Positions 1 through 6,742 of a stretch of 6,865 nucleotides of DNA are shown here, piece by piece. The notes under the pieces were generated by a model that had not been told where the DNA came from, ran no database searches, and saw nothing but the letters and a program-made list of their open reading frames with translations. Origin of the DNA: Candidatus Scatomorpha stercorigallinarum (lineage in GTDB: Bacteria; Bacillota_A; Clostridia; Oscillospirales; Oscillospiraceae); NCBI GenBank assembly GCA_018713375.1, contig DVOV01000194.1, positions 1 to 6,865 on the forward strand, in the 5' to 3' direction. Within the stretch, counting starts at the first letter, position 1; every line of letters begins with the position of its first letter. Position numbers and translations under genes: made by a program.

Positions 1-727
1 GGTCCGCGATGGCGCGGGTGATGGCCTGGCGTATCCACCAGGTGGCGTAGGTGGAGAACTTGTAGCCCTTGGTGTAGTCGAACTTGTCAACGGCCTTGAT
101 GAGGCCCAGGTTGCCCTCCTGGATGAGGTCGAGGAACAGCATTCCGCGCCCCACATAGCGCTTGGCTATGGAGACGACCAGACGCAGGTTGGCCTCGGCC
201 ATGCGGCGCTTGGCCTCCTCGTCCCCGTCCGCCATGCGGCGGGCCAGGTCCTGCTCCTCGTCGGGCGTGAGCAGGGGCACCTTGCCTATCTCCTTCAGGT
301 ACATGCGCACGGGGTCGTCGGTGGAGAAGGTGTCCACCAGGCTGTCCGTATCGGCCAGCTCCTCCTCGGTGACCTCCTCGATGTCCTGCAGCTCCTCGAT
401 CTCGGGCAGGGCGTCGTCGTCCAGCGGGGGGATGATGTCCTCTCCGGAGGTGTCGATGCCCAGGTCCTCCAGCTTGTCGTAGAACTTGTCCAGCTCCTCC
501 GGCTCCAGCTTGAGGTCGTCGAGCGTGTCCATCAGCTCCTTGCTGGTGAGCTTGCCGGCCTTCTTGCCCTTTTCGATAAGCGCGTTGAGCTTTTCCTCCT
601 TGAGCTTGGCGGCGGCCGCGGGGTCGAGCTCCTCGACGGAGGGCTCGGCCGGTTTGGCGGCCTTTTTCTTCTTCGGCGCGTTGCCGGTCTCGGCGGTGAT
701 CTTGTTCTTGTTCTCTTCCATGCTCAT
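1..727 (-). CDS. rpoD: RNA polymerase sigma factor RpoD (SigA), N-terminal part; cut by window edge
   Basis: This is the housekeeping sigma factor, which binds core RNA polymerase in the cytoplasm and recognises -35/-10 promoters. 242 codons are present and the C-terminal regions 3 and 4 lie outside the window. Residues 5-35 are a Lys-rich, low-complexity lead. Residues about 40-90 match region 1.1 ([17 protein letters not shown]). Residues about 84-132 form a strongly acidic linker. Region 1.2 begins at [12 protein letters not shown] (137-148). Region 2 follows, with [12 protein letters not shown] (180-191), the core-binding and -10-melting stretch [17 protein letters not shown] (200-216), and [15 protein letters not shown] (222-236). 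This conservation makes the identification secure. The ATG at 725-727 is chosen because AAGGGG lies 5 nt upstream; a second in-frame ATG at 719-721 would give a protein two residues shorter. The gene starts one base after the dnaG stop codon, so translational coupling is likely. Confidence 0.97.
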   Translation of the reverse strand, partial: MSMEENKNKITAETGNAPKKKKAAKPAEPSVEELDPAAAAKLKEEKLNALIEKGKKAGKLTSKELMDTLDDLKLEPEELDKFYDKLEDLGIDTSGEDIIPPLDDDALPEIEELQDIEEVTEEELADTDSLVDTFSTDDPVRMYLKEIGKVPLLTPDEEQDLARRMADGDEEAKRRMAEANLRLVVSIAKRYVGRGMLFLDLIQEGNLGLIKAVDKFDYTKGYKFSTYATWWIRQAITRAIAD

Positions 728-728
728 C

Positions 729-2465
729 TCAGCCCCTTTTTTCTTTCTTCATTCGTTCCCAGAGCTCCATCACGCCCTCCTCGGAGGGCGCGGGGACGCT
801 CCGGCGTTCCTTCATGATGCTTATGTAATCGGCCAGCGCCCGCGCGCCGTTGGCGGCGGACTCCGGTTTCTGCATGATGCCCGTCAGCAAACTGAGCTCG
901 TCCGGGCTCAGCTCGCCGCTCATGGCGGCGGGCGCGATGGAAGCGCCCGCGTCCGTCCTCCGGCGGAGGGCGGAGTAGATGTGCCACAGCTCCGGCGAGG
1001 AGAAGTCCTCCTCATCCAGCGCCTCGCGGCCGCGGAACAGCGCCGGGTCCAGGCCCAGCAGGCGGATGACGCCCTCCTCCGCCGCGGCGGAGCGCGGGTC
1101 CTTATAGGTGATGCCCTTCACCTGCGGCTGCGAGACGCGCACGGGGCGCAGCTCGCGCTCCAGCGTGCGCCGCTCGCGGCCCGAGCGGCGGCGGCGCGTG
1201 CGCTCCACCTCGCCCTTCACCGCCGCCTCGGAGACGGAGCAGAGCTCCGCCACGCGGCTGGCATACACCTCGCGCTCCACCGCGCCGGGCAGCGTGGAGA
1301 GGATCTCCGTGGCCTCTTTGAGGAAGCCCAGCCTGCCCTCGTCGGTTTTGAGGTCGTATTTGGCCTTCGCCGTGTCCAGGCGGTAATCGACGTGGTTCTC
1401 GCTCTGCTCCAGCAGCGCGCGGAAGGCGTCCGCCCCGCGGGCTTTGATGAACTCGTCCGGGTCCTTGGCCCCCTGCACGGTGAGCACGCGCACGCGCAGC
1501 TCCAGCTTGTCGAGGATGCCGATGGCGCGCTGCGCGGCCTTGCGCCCGGCCTCGTCGGCGTCGTAGGCGATGACGATCTCGTGCGTATAGCGGCTGAGCA
1601 GGCGCGCCTGCTCGGGCGTGAGCGAGGTGCCAAGCGAGGCGACGGCGGAGTCGAAGCCCGCCTGATGGAGGGAGACGACGTCGATATTGCCCTCCACGAG
1701 GATAATGTATCCGCTTTTGGACTTTTTAGCCAGATTCAGGCCGAAAAGATTGTGGCTTTTGCTGAATACCGGCGTCTCCGGCGTGTTCAGGTACTTGGGC
1801 TCCCCGTCGCCCAGGATGCGCCCGGAGAAGGCCACCACCTGGCCGCGCACGTCGATGACGGGGAACATCAAGCGGCCGCGGAAGAGGTCGTACACGCCGC
1901 CGTTTTTGCCCTGGCGCACGAGCCCGGCCTGGCTGAGCTCGCGCTCCGTGAAGCCTTTGGCCTTCATGGCCCGCGTCAGGCTCTCCCAGCTGTCCGGCGC
2001 GCAGCCGAGGCCGAAGCGGCGGGCCGTCTGGGGGCTTATCTGCCGCCGCTCGAGATAGCGCCGCGCGCCCTCCCCCGCCGGCTCCGAGAGCTGCGAGTAG
2101 AAGAACCGCGCCGCCTCCCGGTTGAGGGCGTAGAGCCGCTCGCGGCGGCCGCGGTTAGGGTCGCCGCCGTCGTCGGGGACGGTCATCCCCACGCGGCGGG
2201 CCAGGAACTCCACCGCCTCCCGGAAGGAGAGGTTCTCGATCTCCATGATGAAATTGATGACGCTGCCGCCCTTGCCGCAGCCGAAGCAGTGGTAGATCTG
2301 CTTGGAGGGCGAGACGGAAAAGCTCGGCGTCTTTTCGCTGTGGAATGGGCAGAGGCCGAACAGGTTCTGCCCCGAGCGCTTTGTCAGCGGGACGTATTCC
2401 GCCACCACTTCCTCTATCGGGTTCCTCTCCGCCAGCTCCTGCAGGAAGCTGTCAGGTATCGGCAT
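729..2465 (-). CDS. dnaG: DNA primase DnaG
   Basis: DnaG makes the short RNA primers used by DNA polymerase at the replication fork and works with the replicative helicase. The protein has 578 residues, close to the usual 580-600. The N-terminal CHC2-type zinc-binding domain shows C39, H42, C60 and C63 (CPFH ... HCFGC). The central Toprim domain carries the catalytic glutamate in VEGNID (E258) and the metal-binding aspartates in YDADEAG (D302, D304), followed by DPDEF (335-339). The C-terminal part, from about residue 430, is less conserved and fits the helicase-interaction domain. Most primases have EGYMD where this one has EGNID; my recollection is that the Asn variant is common in Clostridia, so I do not treat it as a defect. 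The start is supported by AAAGGGGGA at 2472-2480, 6 nt before the ATG. The gene lies 21 bp after dgt and 1 bp before rpoD, the standard clostridial order. Confidence 0.98.
   Translation of the reverse strand: MPIPDSFLQELAERNPIEEVVAEYVPLTKRSGQNLFGLCPFHSEKTPSFSVSPSKQIYHCFGCGKGGSVINFIMEIENLSFREAVEFLARRVGMTVPDDGGDPNRGRRERLYALNREAARFFYSQLSEPAGEGARRYLERRQISPQTARRFGLGCAPDSWESLTRAMKAKGFTERELSQAGLVRQGKNGGVYDLFRGRLMFPVIDVRGQVVAFSGRILGDGEPKYLNTPETPVFSKSHNLFGLNLAKKSKSGYIILVEGNIDVVSLHQAGFDSAVASLGTSLTPEQARLLSRYTHEIVIAYDADEAGRKAAQRAIGILDKLELRVRVLTVQGAKDPDEFIKARGADAFRALLEQSENHVDYRLDTAKAKYDLKTDEGRLGFLKEATEILSTLPGAVEREVYASRVAELCSVSEAAVKGEVERTRRRRSGRERRTLERELRPVRVSQPQVKGITYKDPRSAAAEEGVIRLLGLDPALFRGREALDEEDFSSPELWHIYSALRRRTDAGASIAPAAMSGELSPDELSLLTGIMQKPESAANGARALADYISIMKERRSVPAPSEEGVMELWERMKKEKRG
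733..738 (-). promoter_or_regulatory. Shine-Dalgarno site for rpoD inside the dnaG 3' end
   Basis: AAGGGG on the minus strand lies within the last sense codons of dnaG and 5 nt before the ATG at 725-727. It favours that ATG over the one at 719-721, which would be 11 nt away. Because the site is inside dnaG, ribosomes finishing dnaG would uncover or reuse it. Confidence 0.6.
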
Positions 2466-2486
2466 CCTTCGTCCCCCTTTCGCTTT

Positions 2487-3494
2487 TCATCTGACGGCCC
2501 AGCTCTTCGGGATGAAGAGCTCGGAATAGATGTCCATCACATACTTGTCCGTCATGCCGGAGACGTAGTCCGTCACGGCGCGCTCCAGGCCGTCCTCCTC
2601 GGCCAGGCGGCGGTAGTCGTCCGGCAGGGCGGACGGGCGGTTGACATAATATTCCCATATGCTCCTGAGGATATTCCCCACCTTGCTCTCCTCGCCCTTG
2701 GCCACGGGGTTGCGGTAGACGTGCGAATACATGAACTCCGTGAACTCGTGCACGGCCTCGCTGATGGGCGGCGACATCAGTATCACGTCCAGGCCGGCGC
2801 TGGCTTCGATGACGTCCGTGACGATGGCGTTGATGCGCTGGCTGTTGCGCGCGCCCAGGCGCTCGCGGACGATGGCCGGCTCGTCGCCGGGGAGGATGAT
2901 GCCCGCGCGCTCGGCGTCGTCCAAGTCATGGTTGATGTAGGCGATGCGGTCCGAGATGCGCACGACGTCGGCCTCCAGGCTGCCGCGCGGCTGGCCGGTG
3001 GTGTGGTTGAGGATGCCGGTGCGCGTCTCCTGGCAGAGATTGAGGCCGCGGCCGTCCTTTTCCAGGCGGTCCACCACGCGCAGGCTCTGCTCATAGTGGC
3101 GGAAGCCGCCGGGGTAGATCTCGTTGAGCGCGCGCTCGCCGGCATGGCCGAAGGGCGTGTGCCCCAGGTCGTGCCCGAGGGCGATGGCCTCCGTCAGGTC
3201 CTCGTTCAGGCGCAGGGCGCGGGAAATCGTGCGCGCCACGCGCGCCACCTCCAGCGTGTGCGTGAGGCGCGTGCGGTAGTGGTCGCCCTCCGGCTGCAGG
3301 AACACCTGCGTCTTGTGCTTCAGGCGGCGGAACGCCTTGCAGTGGGTGATGCGGTCGATGTCGCGCTGGAAGCAGGTGCGCAGCTGGCACTCCTCCTCCG
3401 GCACGGCGCGCCCGGCGCTGCGGGCGGCCCTCACCCCTTTTTCACAGACGAGCGTGAACTCGTCGTGTTCCCTTCTCTCTCGCGGACAGGACAT
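2487..3494 (-). CDS. dgt: deoxyguanosinetriphosphate triphosphohydrolase-like HD protein (Dgt)
   Basis: This is a cytoplasmic HD-domain enzyme of the dGTPase family, which cleaves dNTPs to the deoxynucleoside and tripolyphosphate and so limits the nucleotide pool. The 335-residue length fits the shorter Gram-positive branch of the family rather than the longer E. coli enzyme. The metal-binding set is complete: H79 in RTRLTHTLEVA, H108-D109 in GHDLGHTPFGHAGE, and D182 in RISDRIAYINHDLDDA. H112 and H117 are the extra conserved histidines. The nucleotide-side motif HCKAFRRLKHKTQVF (51-65) is also typical. The ATG at 3492-3494 has GAGGGGGT (3502-3509) 7 nt upstream. It heads the dgt-dnaG-rpoD group and is 70 bp downstream of the GNAT gene. 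Which dNTP is preferred cannot be told from sequence; many Gram-positive members are allosteric and act on several dNTPs. Confidence 0.95.
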   Translation of the reverse strand: MSCPRERREHDEFTLVCEKGVRAARSAGRAVPEEECQLRTCFQRDIDRITHCKAFRRLKHKTQVFLQPEGDHYRTRLTHTLEVARVARTISRALRLNEDLTEAIALGHDLGHTPFGHAGERALNEIYPGGFRHYEQSLRVVDRLEKDGRGLNLCQETRTGILNHTTGQPRGSLEADVVRISDRIAYINHDLDDAERAGIILPGDEPAIVRERLGARNSQRINAIVTDVIEASAGLDVILMSPPISEAVHEFTEFMYSHVYRNPVAKGEESKVGNILRSIWEYYVNRPSALPDDYRRLAEEDGLERAVTDYVSGMTDKYVMDIYSELFIPKSWAVR

Positions 3495-3521
3495 GCGCTT
3501 GACCCCCTCGCTTATCTAATA

Positions 3522-3535
3522 CGCCGCCGGCGGCG
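3522..3535. repeat. 14-bp perfect GC palindrome upstream of dgt
   Basis: CGCCGCCGGCGGCG reads the same on both strands and sits in the 70-bp gap between the GNAT stop and the dgt start. It is not followed by a T-tract on either strand, so it is not an intrinsic terminator. It could be an operator, a small RNA hairpin in the dgt leader, or a chance product of GC-rich DNA. Confidence 0.5.
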
Positions 3536-3545
3536 AAAACCCTTC

Positions 3546-3566
3546 TTTTTTCCGAAAAAATTTTTT
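3546..3566. other. A/T-tract cluster upstream of dgt
   Basis: Three six-base homopolymer tracts lie together here: T6 at 3546-3551, A6 at 3555-3560 and T6 at 3561-3566. The last one overlaps the TAA stop of the GNAT gene. In such GC-rich DNA this is conspicuous. It may be bent DNA or an UP element for a dgt promoter. A weak -10-like TATTAG lies at 3516-3521 on the minus strand, but no acceptable -35 hexamer is found at 16-18 bp, so no promoter is called. Confidence 0.35.
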
Positions 3567-4086
3567 ACAGCGGGAATTCGAACATGCGGAACTCCGTCCA
3601 GCCCGTGTCCTCGTAGAACATCTCCCTGGCCGCCACGAAGCGGAAGCCGGCGCGGGTATAGAGCCGTTCCGCCGGCTCGTTGCCGCCGAGGACGTCCAGC
3701 CGCACGCAGGCCGCGCCGCGCGAGCGGGCCAGGGCGAGGCACTCCTCCACCACCCGGCGGGCCACGCCGCGGCCCTGGCGGTCCGGGTCCACTCCCAGGG
3801 TGTGGAGCATATAGACGCGCTCCGGCGGCGCCTCGACGGCCCAGGGCAGGCCCTCGTAGCCGGGGTTGTAGTCGTTGTTGACGATGACGGCGGCGGCAAT
3901 GTCCGCCCCGTCCGCGAGCAGCCAGAGCTCGCCGCGGCCCAGCGCGTGCTGCAGCTCGGCGTCCGAGGGATAGACGCCGCGGCGCCAGCCGGGGTCAAAT
4001 TTCCCGCCCTCCATGCGGCCGATGAGCCGCCAGTAAAAATCGCGTACACGGGTGAATTCCTCCGTTTTTGCGCAGCGGAAGTCCAT
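3565..4086 (-). CDS. GNAT-family N-acetyltransferase, substrate unknown
   Basis: This is a predicted cytoplasmic acyltransferase that uses acetyl-CoA. The 173-residue protein has the GNAT fold signatures: a beta-strand VYMLHTLGVDPD (91-102) leading into the acetyl-CoA pyrophosphate-binding loop Q104-G-R-G-V-A109, which fits Q/R-x-x-G-x-G/A. The helix RRVVEECLALARSRG follows, then the late motif VRLDVLGGNEPAERLYTRAGFRFV, where the N-E-P-A-x-x-L-Y-x-x-x-G-F pattern is typical. The N-terminal part, which usually sets substrate choice, shows nothing specific. The start has a near-perfect site AAGGAGG that ends 8 nt before the ATG. That site overlaps the yigZ stop region only 15 bp away, so co-transcription with yigZ is very likely. 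It could acetylate a small molecule, an antibiotic or a protein; the sequence does not say. Confidence 0.9.
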   Translation of the reverse strand: MDFRCAKTEEFTRVRDFYWRLIGRMEGGKFDPGWRRGVYPSDAELQHALGRGELWLLADGADIAAAVIVNNDYNPGYEGLPWAVEAPPERVYMLHTLGVDPDRQGRGVARRVVEECLALARSRGAACVRLDVLGGNEPAERLYTRAGFRFVAAREMFYEDTGWTEFRMFEFPL

Positions 4087-4101
4087 TTCGCCGCCTCCTT
4101 T

Positions 4102-4725
4102 TTACAGTTTCTGCGGGCGGAACACGCCGCCCAGCACGCGCAAGCGCGCCGCGCCCGCCGTCATGTCCGAGAGGCGGCCGGCGAGCTCCTCCGCCGCGCC
4201 GGCGGGCAGCAGGGCGGAGACGGTGACGAATTCGCCGAAGCCGCCTTCAAGCCCCTCCGCGCCCGCGCCCTCCAGCGCGCGGCGCACGCGCTCGTACTGC
4301 GCGTATGTGCAGTCGAGCTCCACGCGCTGCCACTCGGCCATGCGCGCGCGGCCCGCGGCCTCCAGCGCGAGGGCGGCGGCCTTTGAGTACGCCCGCACCA
4401 GCCCGCCGGAGCCCAGCAGTATGCCGCCGAAATAGCGCGTCACCACGCAGCAGACGTCGCACACGCCGGCCTGGCGGAAAACGTTCAGCGTCGGCTGGCC
4501 GGAGGTGCCGCCGGGCTCGCCGTCGTCGCTCCAGCGCATGGCCCCGCCGCTGAGGACGTAGGCCCAGACGTTGTGCGTGGCGTCGGCGTGTTTTTTTCGT
4601 ATGCGCTCGACGAAGGCCATGGCCTCAGACTCGCTCTCCACGTGCTCCACCTGGCCGATGAAGCGCGACTTTTTGTCGATGTATTCCGCCTCGCCGTAGC
4701 CGGCGGGGATGATGTATCCGTCCAT
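4102..4725 (-). CDS. yigZ: YigZ/IMPACT (UPF0029) family protein
   Basis: This 207-residue cytoplasmic protein has the bacterial YigZ architecture. The IMPACT N-terminal domain (about 15-125) carries KKSRFIG (18-24), H51-N-x-W-A-Y, the loop SDDGEPGGTSGQP (66-78) and the signature R97-YFGGILLGSGGLVRAYS (to 114). A DUF1949-type C-terminal domain of about 70 residues follows. Length matches the usual 200-220. Eukaryotic IMPACT affects translation control through GCN1; the role of bacterial members is not settled, so no precise reaction is given. The reading frame is open to an ATG at 4777-4779, but that codon lies between the -35 and -10 boxes of the promoter and would be upstream of the transcript start. 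The ATG at 4723-4725 is therefore used; it has AGGA 5 nt upstream and begins the conserved region. It is first of the yigZ-GNAT pair and may lead into dgt-dnaG-rpoD. Confidence 0.93.
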   Translation of the reverse strand: MDGYIIPAGYGEAEYIDKKSRFIGQVEHVESESEAMAFVERIRKKHADATHNVWAYVLSGGAMRWSDDGEPGGTSGQPTLNVFRQAGVCDVCCVVTRYFGGILLGSGGLVRAYSKAAALALEAAGRARMAEWQRVELDCTYAQYERVRRALEGAGAEGLEGGFGEFVTVSALLPAGAAEELAGRLSDMTAGAARLRVLGGVFRPQKL

Positions 4726-4756
4726 CACTGTCCTGCTTTCTGAGCGGTATTTATTT

Positions 4757-4786
4757 ATTATACTATATTTTATCAACATCTGGCAA
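4757..4786 (-). promoter_or_regulatory. sigma-A promoter for yigZ operon
   Basis: On the minus strand, -35 TTGCCA (4781-4786, 5 of 6 matches) and -10 TATAAT (4757-4762, 6 of 6) are separated by 18 bp inside an AT-rich island that stands out from the GC-rich surroundings. Transcription should start near 4750, giving a leader of about 25 nt before the yigZ ATG at 4725. It may also supply the GNAT gene and, by read-through, dgt-dnaG-rpoD. Confidence 0.8.
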
Positions 4787-4863
4787 GAGCCGCGCCGGGG
4801 GGAACTTTTTGCGGCGGGGGGGCGTCGTATTTTCAGTTAAGTTTTGGCAAGGAGGTACAGGGC

Positions 4864-5241
4864 ATGAAAAAACAGTTGGCGGCCATCGCGCTTTTGGCGT
4901 TGGCGGCAAGCGCGCTCGGCGGCTGCGGCTCCGGCGGCGGCCTGCTGCCGGAGGATGTGGAGAGCGTGGCCATCACGCACTATTCCTGCACCGTTGAGGA
5001 GGCCTGGGAGCTCGACGCGCAGGGCGCCGCCGCGCTGCAGGAGTTTGAAGCGGGCGCAAGGCTGCGGCGCGTCACCTTTGAGCCCGGCGAGGCGCCGAAC
5101 GACGCCGAGGGCTTCGAGAGCTGGGTTTTCGACGTGAACGGCGGCGAGGGCGGCTTTACCTATGTGTCCAACGGCAGCGGGGAATACGTGCTGATGGACG
5201 GGGAATGGTACGTGCTTGAAAACGGCGTGCCGCTTGCCTGA
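4864..5241 (+). CDS. small lipoprotein of unknown function
   Basis: This predicted secreted, lipid-anchored protein of 125 residues matches no family I recognise. It opens with a classic lipoprotein signal: K2-K3, a hydrophobic core (5-18), and the lipobox L18-G19-G20-C21. C21 would be diacylated and become the mature N-terminus on the outer face of the membrane. A short Gly/Ser spacer (22-25) follows, then an acidic mature domain of about 95 residues rich in Glu, Asp, Gly and aromatic residues, ending in GEWYVLENGVPLA. That alternating end looks like beta structure. The ribosome binding site AAGGAGG (4849-4855) lies 8 nt before the ATG and is very strong. The gene is transcribed away from yigZ and is alone in its unit, closed by a terminator directly after its stop. 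No clear plus-strand promoter was found in the 138-bp gap. It could be a binding or sensor lipoprotein, but this is not supported by any motif. Confidence 0.85.
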   Translation: MKKQLAAIALLALAASALGGCGSGGGLLPEDVESVAITHYSCTVEEAWELDAQGAAALQEFEAGARLRRVTFEPGEAPNDAEGFESWVFDVNGGEGGFTYVSNGSGEYVLMDGEWYVLENGVPLA

Positions 5242-5242
5242 A

Positions 5243-5277
5243 ACGGGCGTCCCTCGTTTGAGGGACGCCCGTTTTTT
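5243..5277 (+). terminator. intrinsic terminator of the lipoprotein gene
   Basis: A perfect 13-bp stem, ACGGGCGTCCCTC (5243-5255) and its complement (5260-5272), closes a GTTT loop and runs into six T residues (5272-5277). It begins immediately after the TGA at 5239-5241. Read on the minus strand, the same hairpin is followed by only three T residues, so it may also stop transcription of the convergent M20 gene, but less efficiently. Confidence 0.95.
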
Positions 5278-5290
5278 GCGCGTTTGGCGC

Positions 5291-6742
5291 TCAGCAGGAG
5301 CTTATCAGGCGCAGGTAGAACTCCGCGCACTTGACGATCTTGTAGGTGGGGATGCGCTCGTCGTTGCCGTGGATGCCCGCGCGCTCCTCGTTCGTCATCT
5401 CGATGGGGCAGAAGCGGTAGACGTGCGAGCTGATGCGCCCGTAGTGGCGGCTGTCCGAGCCGGCCAGCATCAGATAGGGCGAGACGATGGCCTCCGGCCA
5501 GGTGGAGCGCACGGCGGCGCACAGGCGCTGCCAGCCCTCGCTGTCGCCCGTTTCCGAATAGGGCGAGGGCTCCGAGCAGGGGCCGCGGCGCAGGCGGATG
5601 TTCTTGTTTTTTATGAGCCGGTGGATGCGCGCTTCCGCGCTCTCGCAGCTCTCGCCGCAGATGACGCGCAGGTTGAGCCCCACGCTGGCCTCCGGCGGCA
5701 TCACGTTGTTGGCAGGGCTGCCGCTCATCTGCGTGACGGCGCAGGTGGTGCGCACCAGGGCGTTGAGCTCGCCGCCCATCAGGCGCGTGGCCAGGCCCAG
5801 CAGCGGTGAGAAGAGCCAGAGGTTGGCCATTATCAGCTTCACCGGCCAGATGGAGTGGCGGCCCAGGGTGTCCAGCATCTCCGCCGCCGGGGGCGTGAGC
5901 GTATAGGGGAAGGGGTGCGACTCGATGCGCGTGACGGCCTTCGCCAGTTCGCCGGCTATTGTGTGCGCCGGGGGCGCGGAGGCGTGCCCGCCGCGGCTGG
6001 CCATCTCCAGATGCAGCTGCATCTGGCCCTTTTCGGAGGTGCCGATGAGCGCGCAGGGCTGCTTGACGCCCGGGAACACGCCCTGCACCACGGCCCCGCC
6101 CTCGTCAAGCACCAGCGCGGGCGTCACGCCGCGCGCGGCGAGCGTGTCCACGATGTCGGACGCCGAGGGGCCGGCGATCTCCTCCTCGCCGGAGAAGGCT
6201 AGGTAAATGTCGTTCTTCGGCGTAAAGCCGCTCTTTATGAGCTGCTCGGCCGCCTCCAGGCAGGAGCAGAGGGTTATCTTGGTGTCCAGCGCGCCGCGGC
6301 CGTAGAGCACGCCGTCCTCGATCACGCCGCCGAAGGGCGGCTGCGTCCAGGTGGACTCGTCGGCGGGGACGACGTCGTAGTGCGCCATCAGCACGGTGGG
6401 CGCGCTGTCCCCCGCGCCTTTCCAGTGATACAGCAGCCCGCAGCGGCCGATGTGCTCCGGCGGGCATTTTTCATGCACGGCGGGGAAGCGCTCGGACAGC
6501 AGGGCGCGGAATTTATCAAATTCCGCGGCGTCCTCCAGCGAGTGGTCCAGGTTGGAGACCGTTTTGCAGCGGATCATGTCCGCCAGGTCGTCGATGGCCT
6601 TCTGCCCGTCCACGCGGACGGCGTCCGGCGCCGGCGCGGCCACCTCGCGCGGCTTAAAGCGCAGCGTGCGCGCGGCGAGCACGGCGCCCAGCGCGCCCAG
6701 CGCGGCGGCGGAGCCCAGGGCAAGGGTCTTCTTCATCCTCAC
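5291..6742 (-). CDS. M20-family metallopeptidase with N-terminal hydrophobic segment
   Basis: This is a predicted di-zinc hydrolase of the M20 (ArgE/DapE/CPG2) clan. Its size (483 residues), layout and N-terminal segment resemble carboxypeptidase S and PM20D1, which cleave peptides or N-acyl amino acids. The active-site set is complete: H121-Y-D123 in MAHYDVVP, the bridging D153 in YGRGALDTK, the catalytic E187 and ligand E188 in SGEEEIAG, D213 in LDEGG, and H458 in GIHGNDERIP. A dimerisation domain occupies the middle, around residues 240-370. Residues 6-24 are hydrophobic and uncharged and look like a signal anchor. Charges flank both sides (R2, K4, K5; R25, R28, K30, R32), so orientation is unclear. 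The GTG at 6740-6742 is used, with AAGGA 5 nt upstream and a 4-bp GTGA overlap with the previous gene. An ATG at 6734-6736 is the alternative. The substrate is unknown. Confidence 0.93.
   Translation of the reverse strand: MRMKKTLALGSAAALGALGAVLAARTLRFKPREVAAPAPDAVRVDGQKAIDDLADMIRCKTVSNLDHSLEDAAEFDKFRALLSERFPAVHEKCPPEHIGRCGLLYHWKGAGDSAPTVLMAHYDVVPADESTWTQPPFGGVIEDGVLYGRGALDTKITLCSCLEAAEQLIKSGFTPKNDIYLAFSGEEEIAGPSASDIVDTLAARGVTPALVLDEGGAVVQGVFPGVKQPCALIGTSEKGQMQLHLEMASRGGHASAPPAHTIAGELAKAVTRIESHPFPYTLTPPAAEMLDTLGRHSIWPVKLIMANLWLFSPLLGLATRLMGGELNALVRTTCAVTQMSGSPANNVMPPEASVGLNLRVICGESCESAEARIHRLIKNKNIRLRRGPCSEPSPYSETGDSEGWQRLCAAVRSTWPEAIVSPYLMLAGSDSRHYGRISSHVYRFCPIEMTNEERAGIHGNDERIPTYKIVKCAEFYLRLISSC

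Noticed and set aside
3522..3535. The GC palindrome before dgt as an intrinsic terminator
   Set aside because: No T-tract follows it on either strand, and the stem with a four-base loop would be only 5 bp.
486..3881. A 1131-codon plus-strand open frame across rpoD, dnaG, dgt and the GNAT gene
   Set aside because: It is the mirror of dnaG and dgt in the same codon register. Its product is a low-complexity Ala/Arg/Leu/Val-rich string with no domain, while the minus strand encodes three well-conserved proteins. Lack of TTA/CTA/TCA codons explains why it stays open.
4305..4553. Small plus-strand Arg/Pro/Ala-rich frame opposite yigZ
   Set aside because: It is a typical high-GC shadow with no ribosome site and no recognisable domain, and it lies fully antisense to a conserved gene.
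4726..4779. An 18-residue N-terminal extension of the YigZ protein
   Set aside because: Its start codon lies between the -35 and -10 boxes of a near-consensus promoter, and the extension is not part of the conserved family sequence.
4759..4833. Plus-strand -10-like boxes TATACT (4759-4764) and TATTTT (4828-4833) as promoters for the lipoprotein gene
   Set aside because: Neither has an acceptable -35 hexamer at 16-18 bp. The first is about 100 bp from the gene and is a by-product of the AT-rich yigZ promoter.
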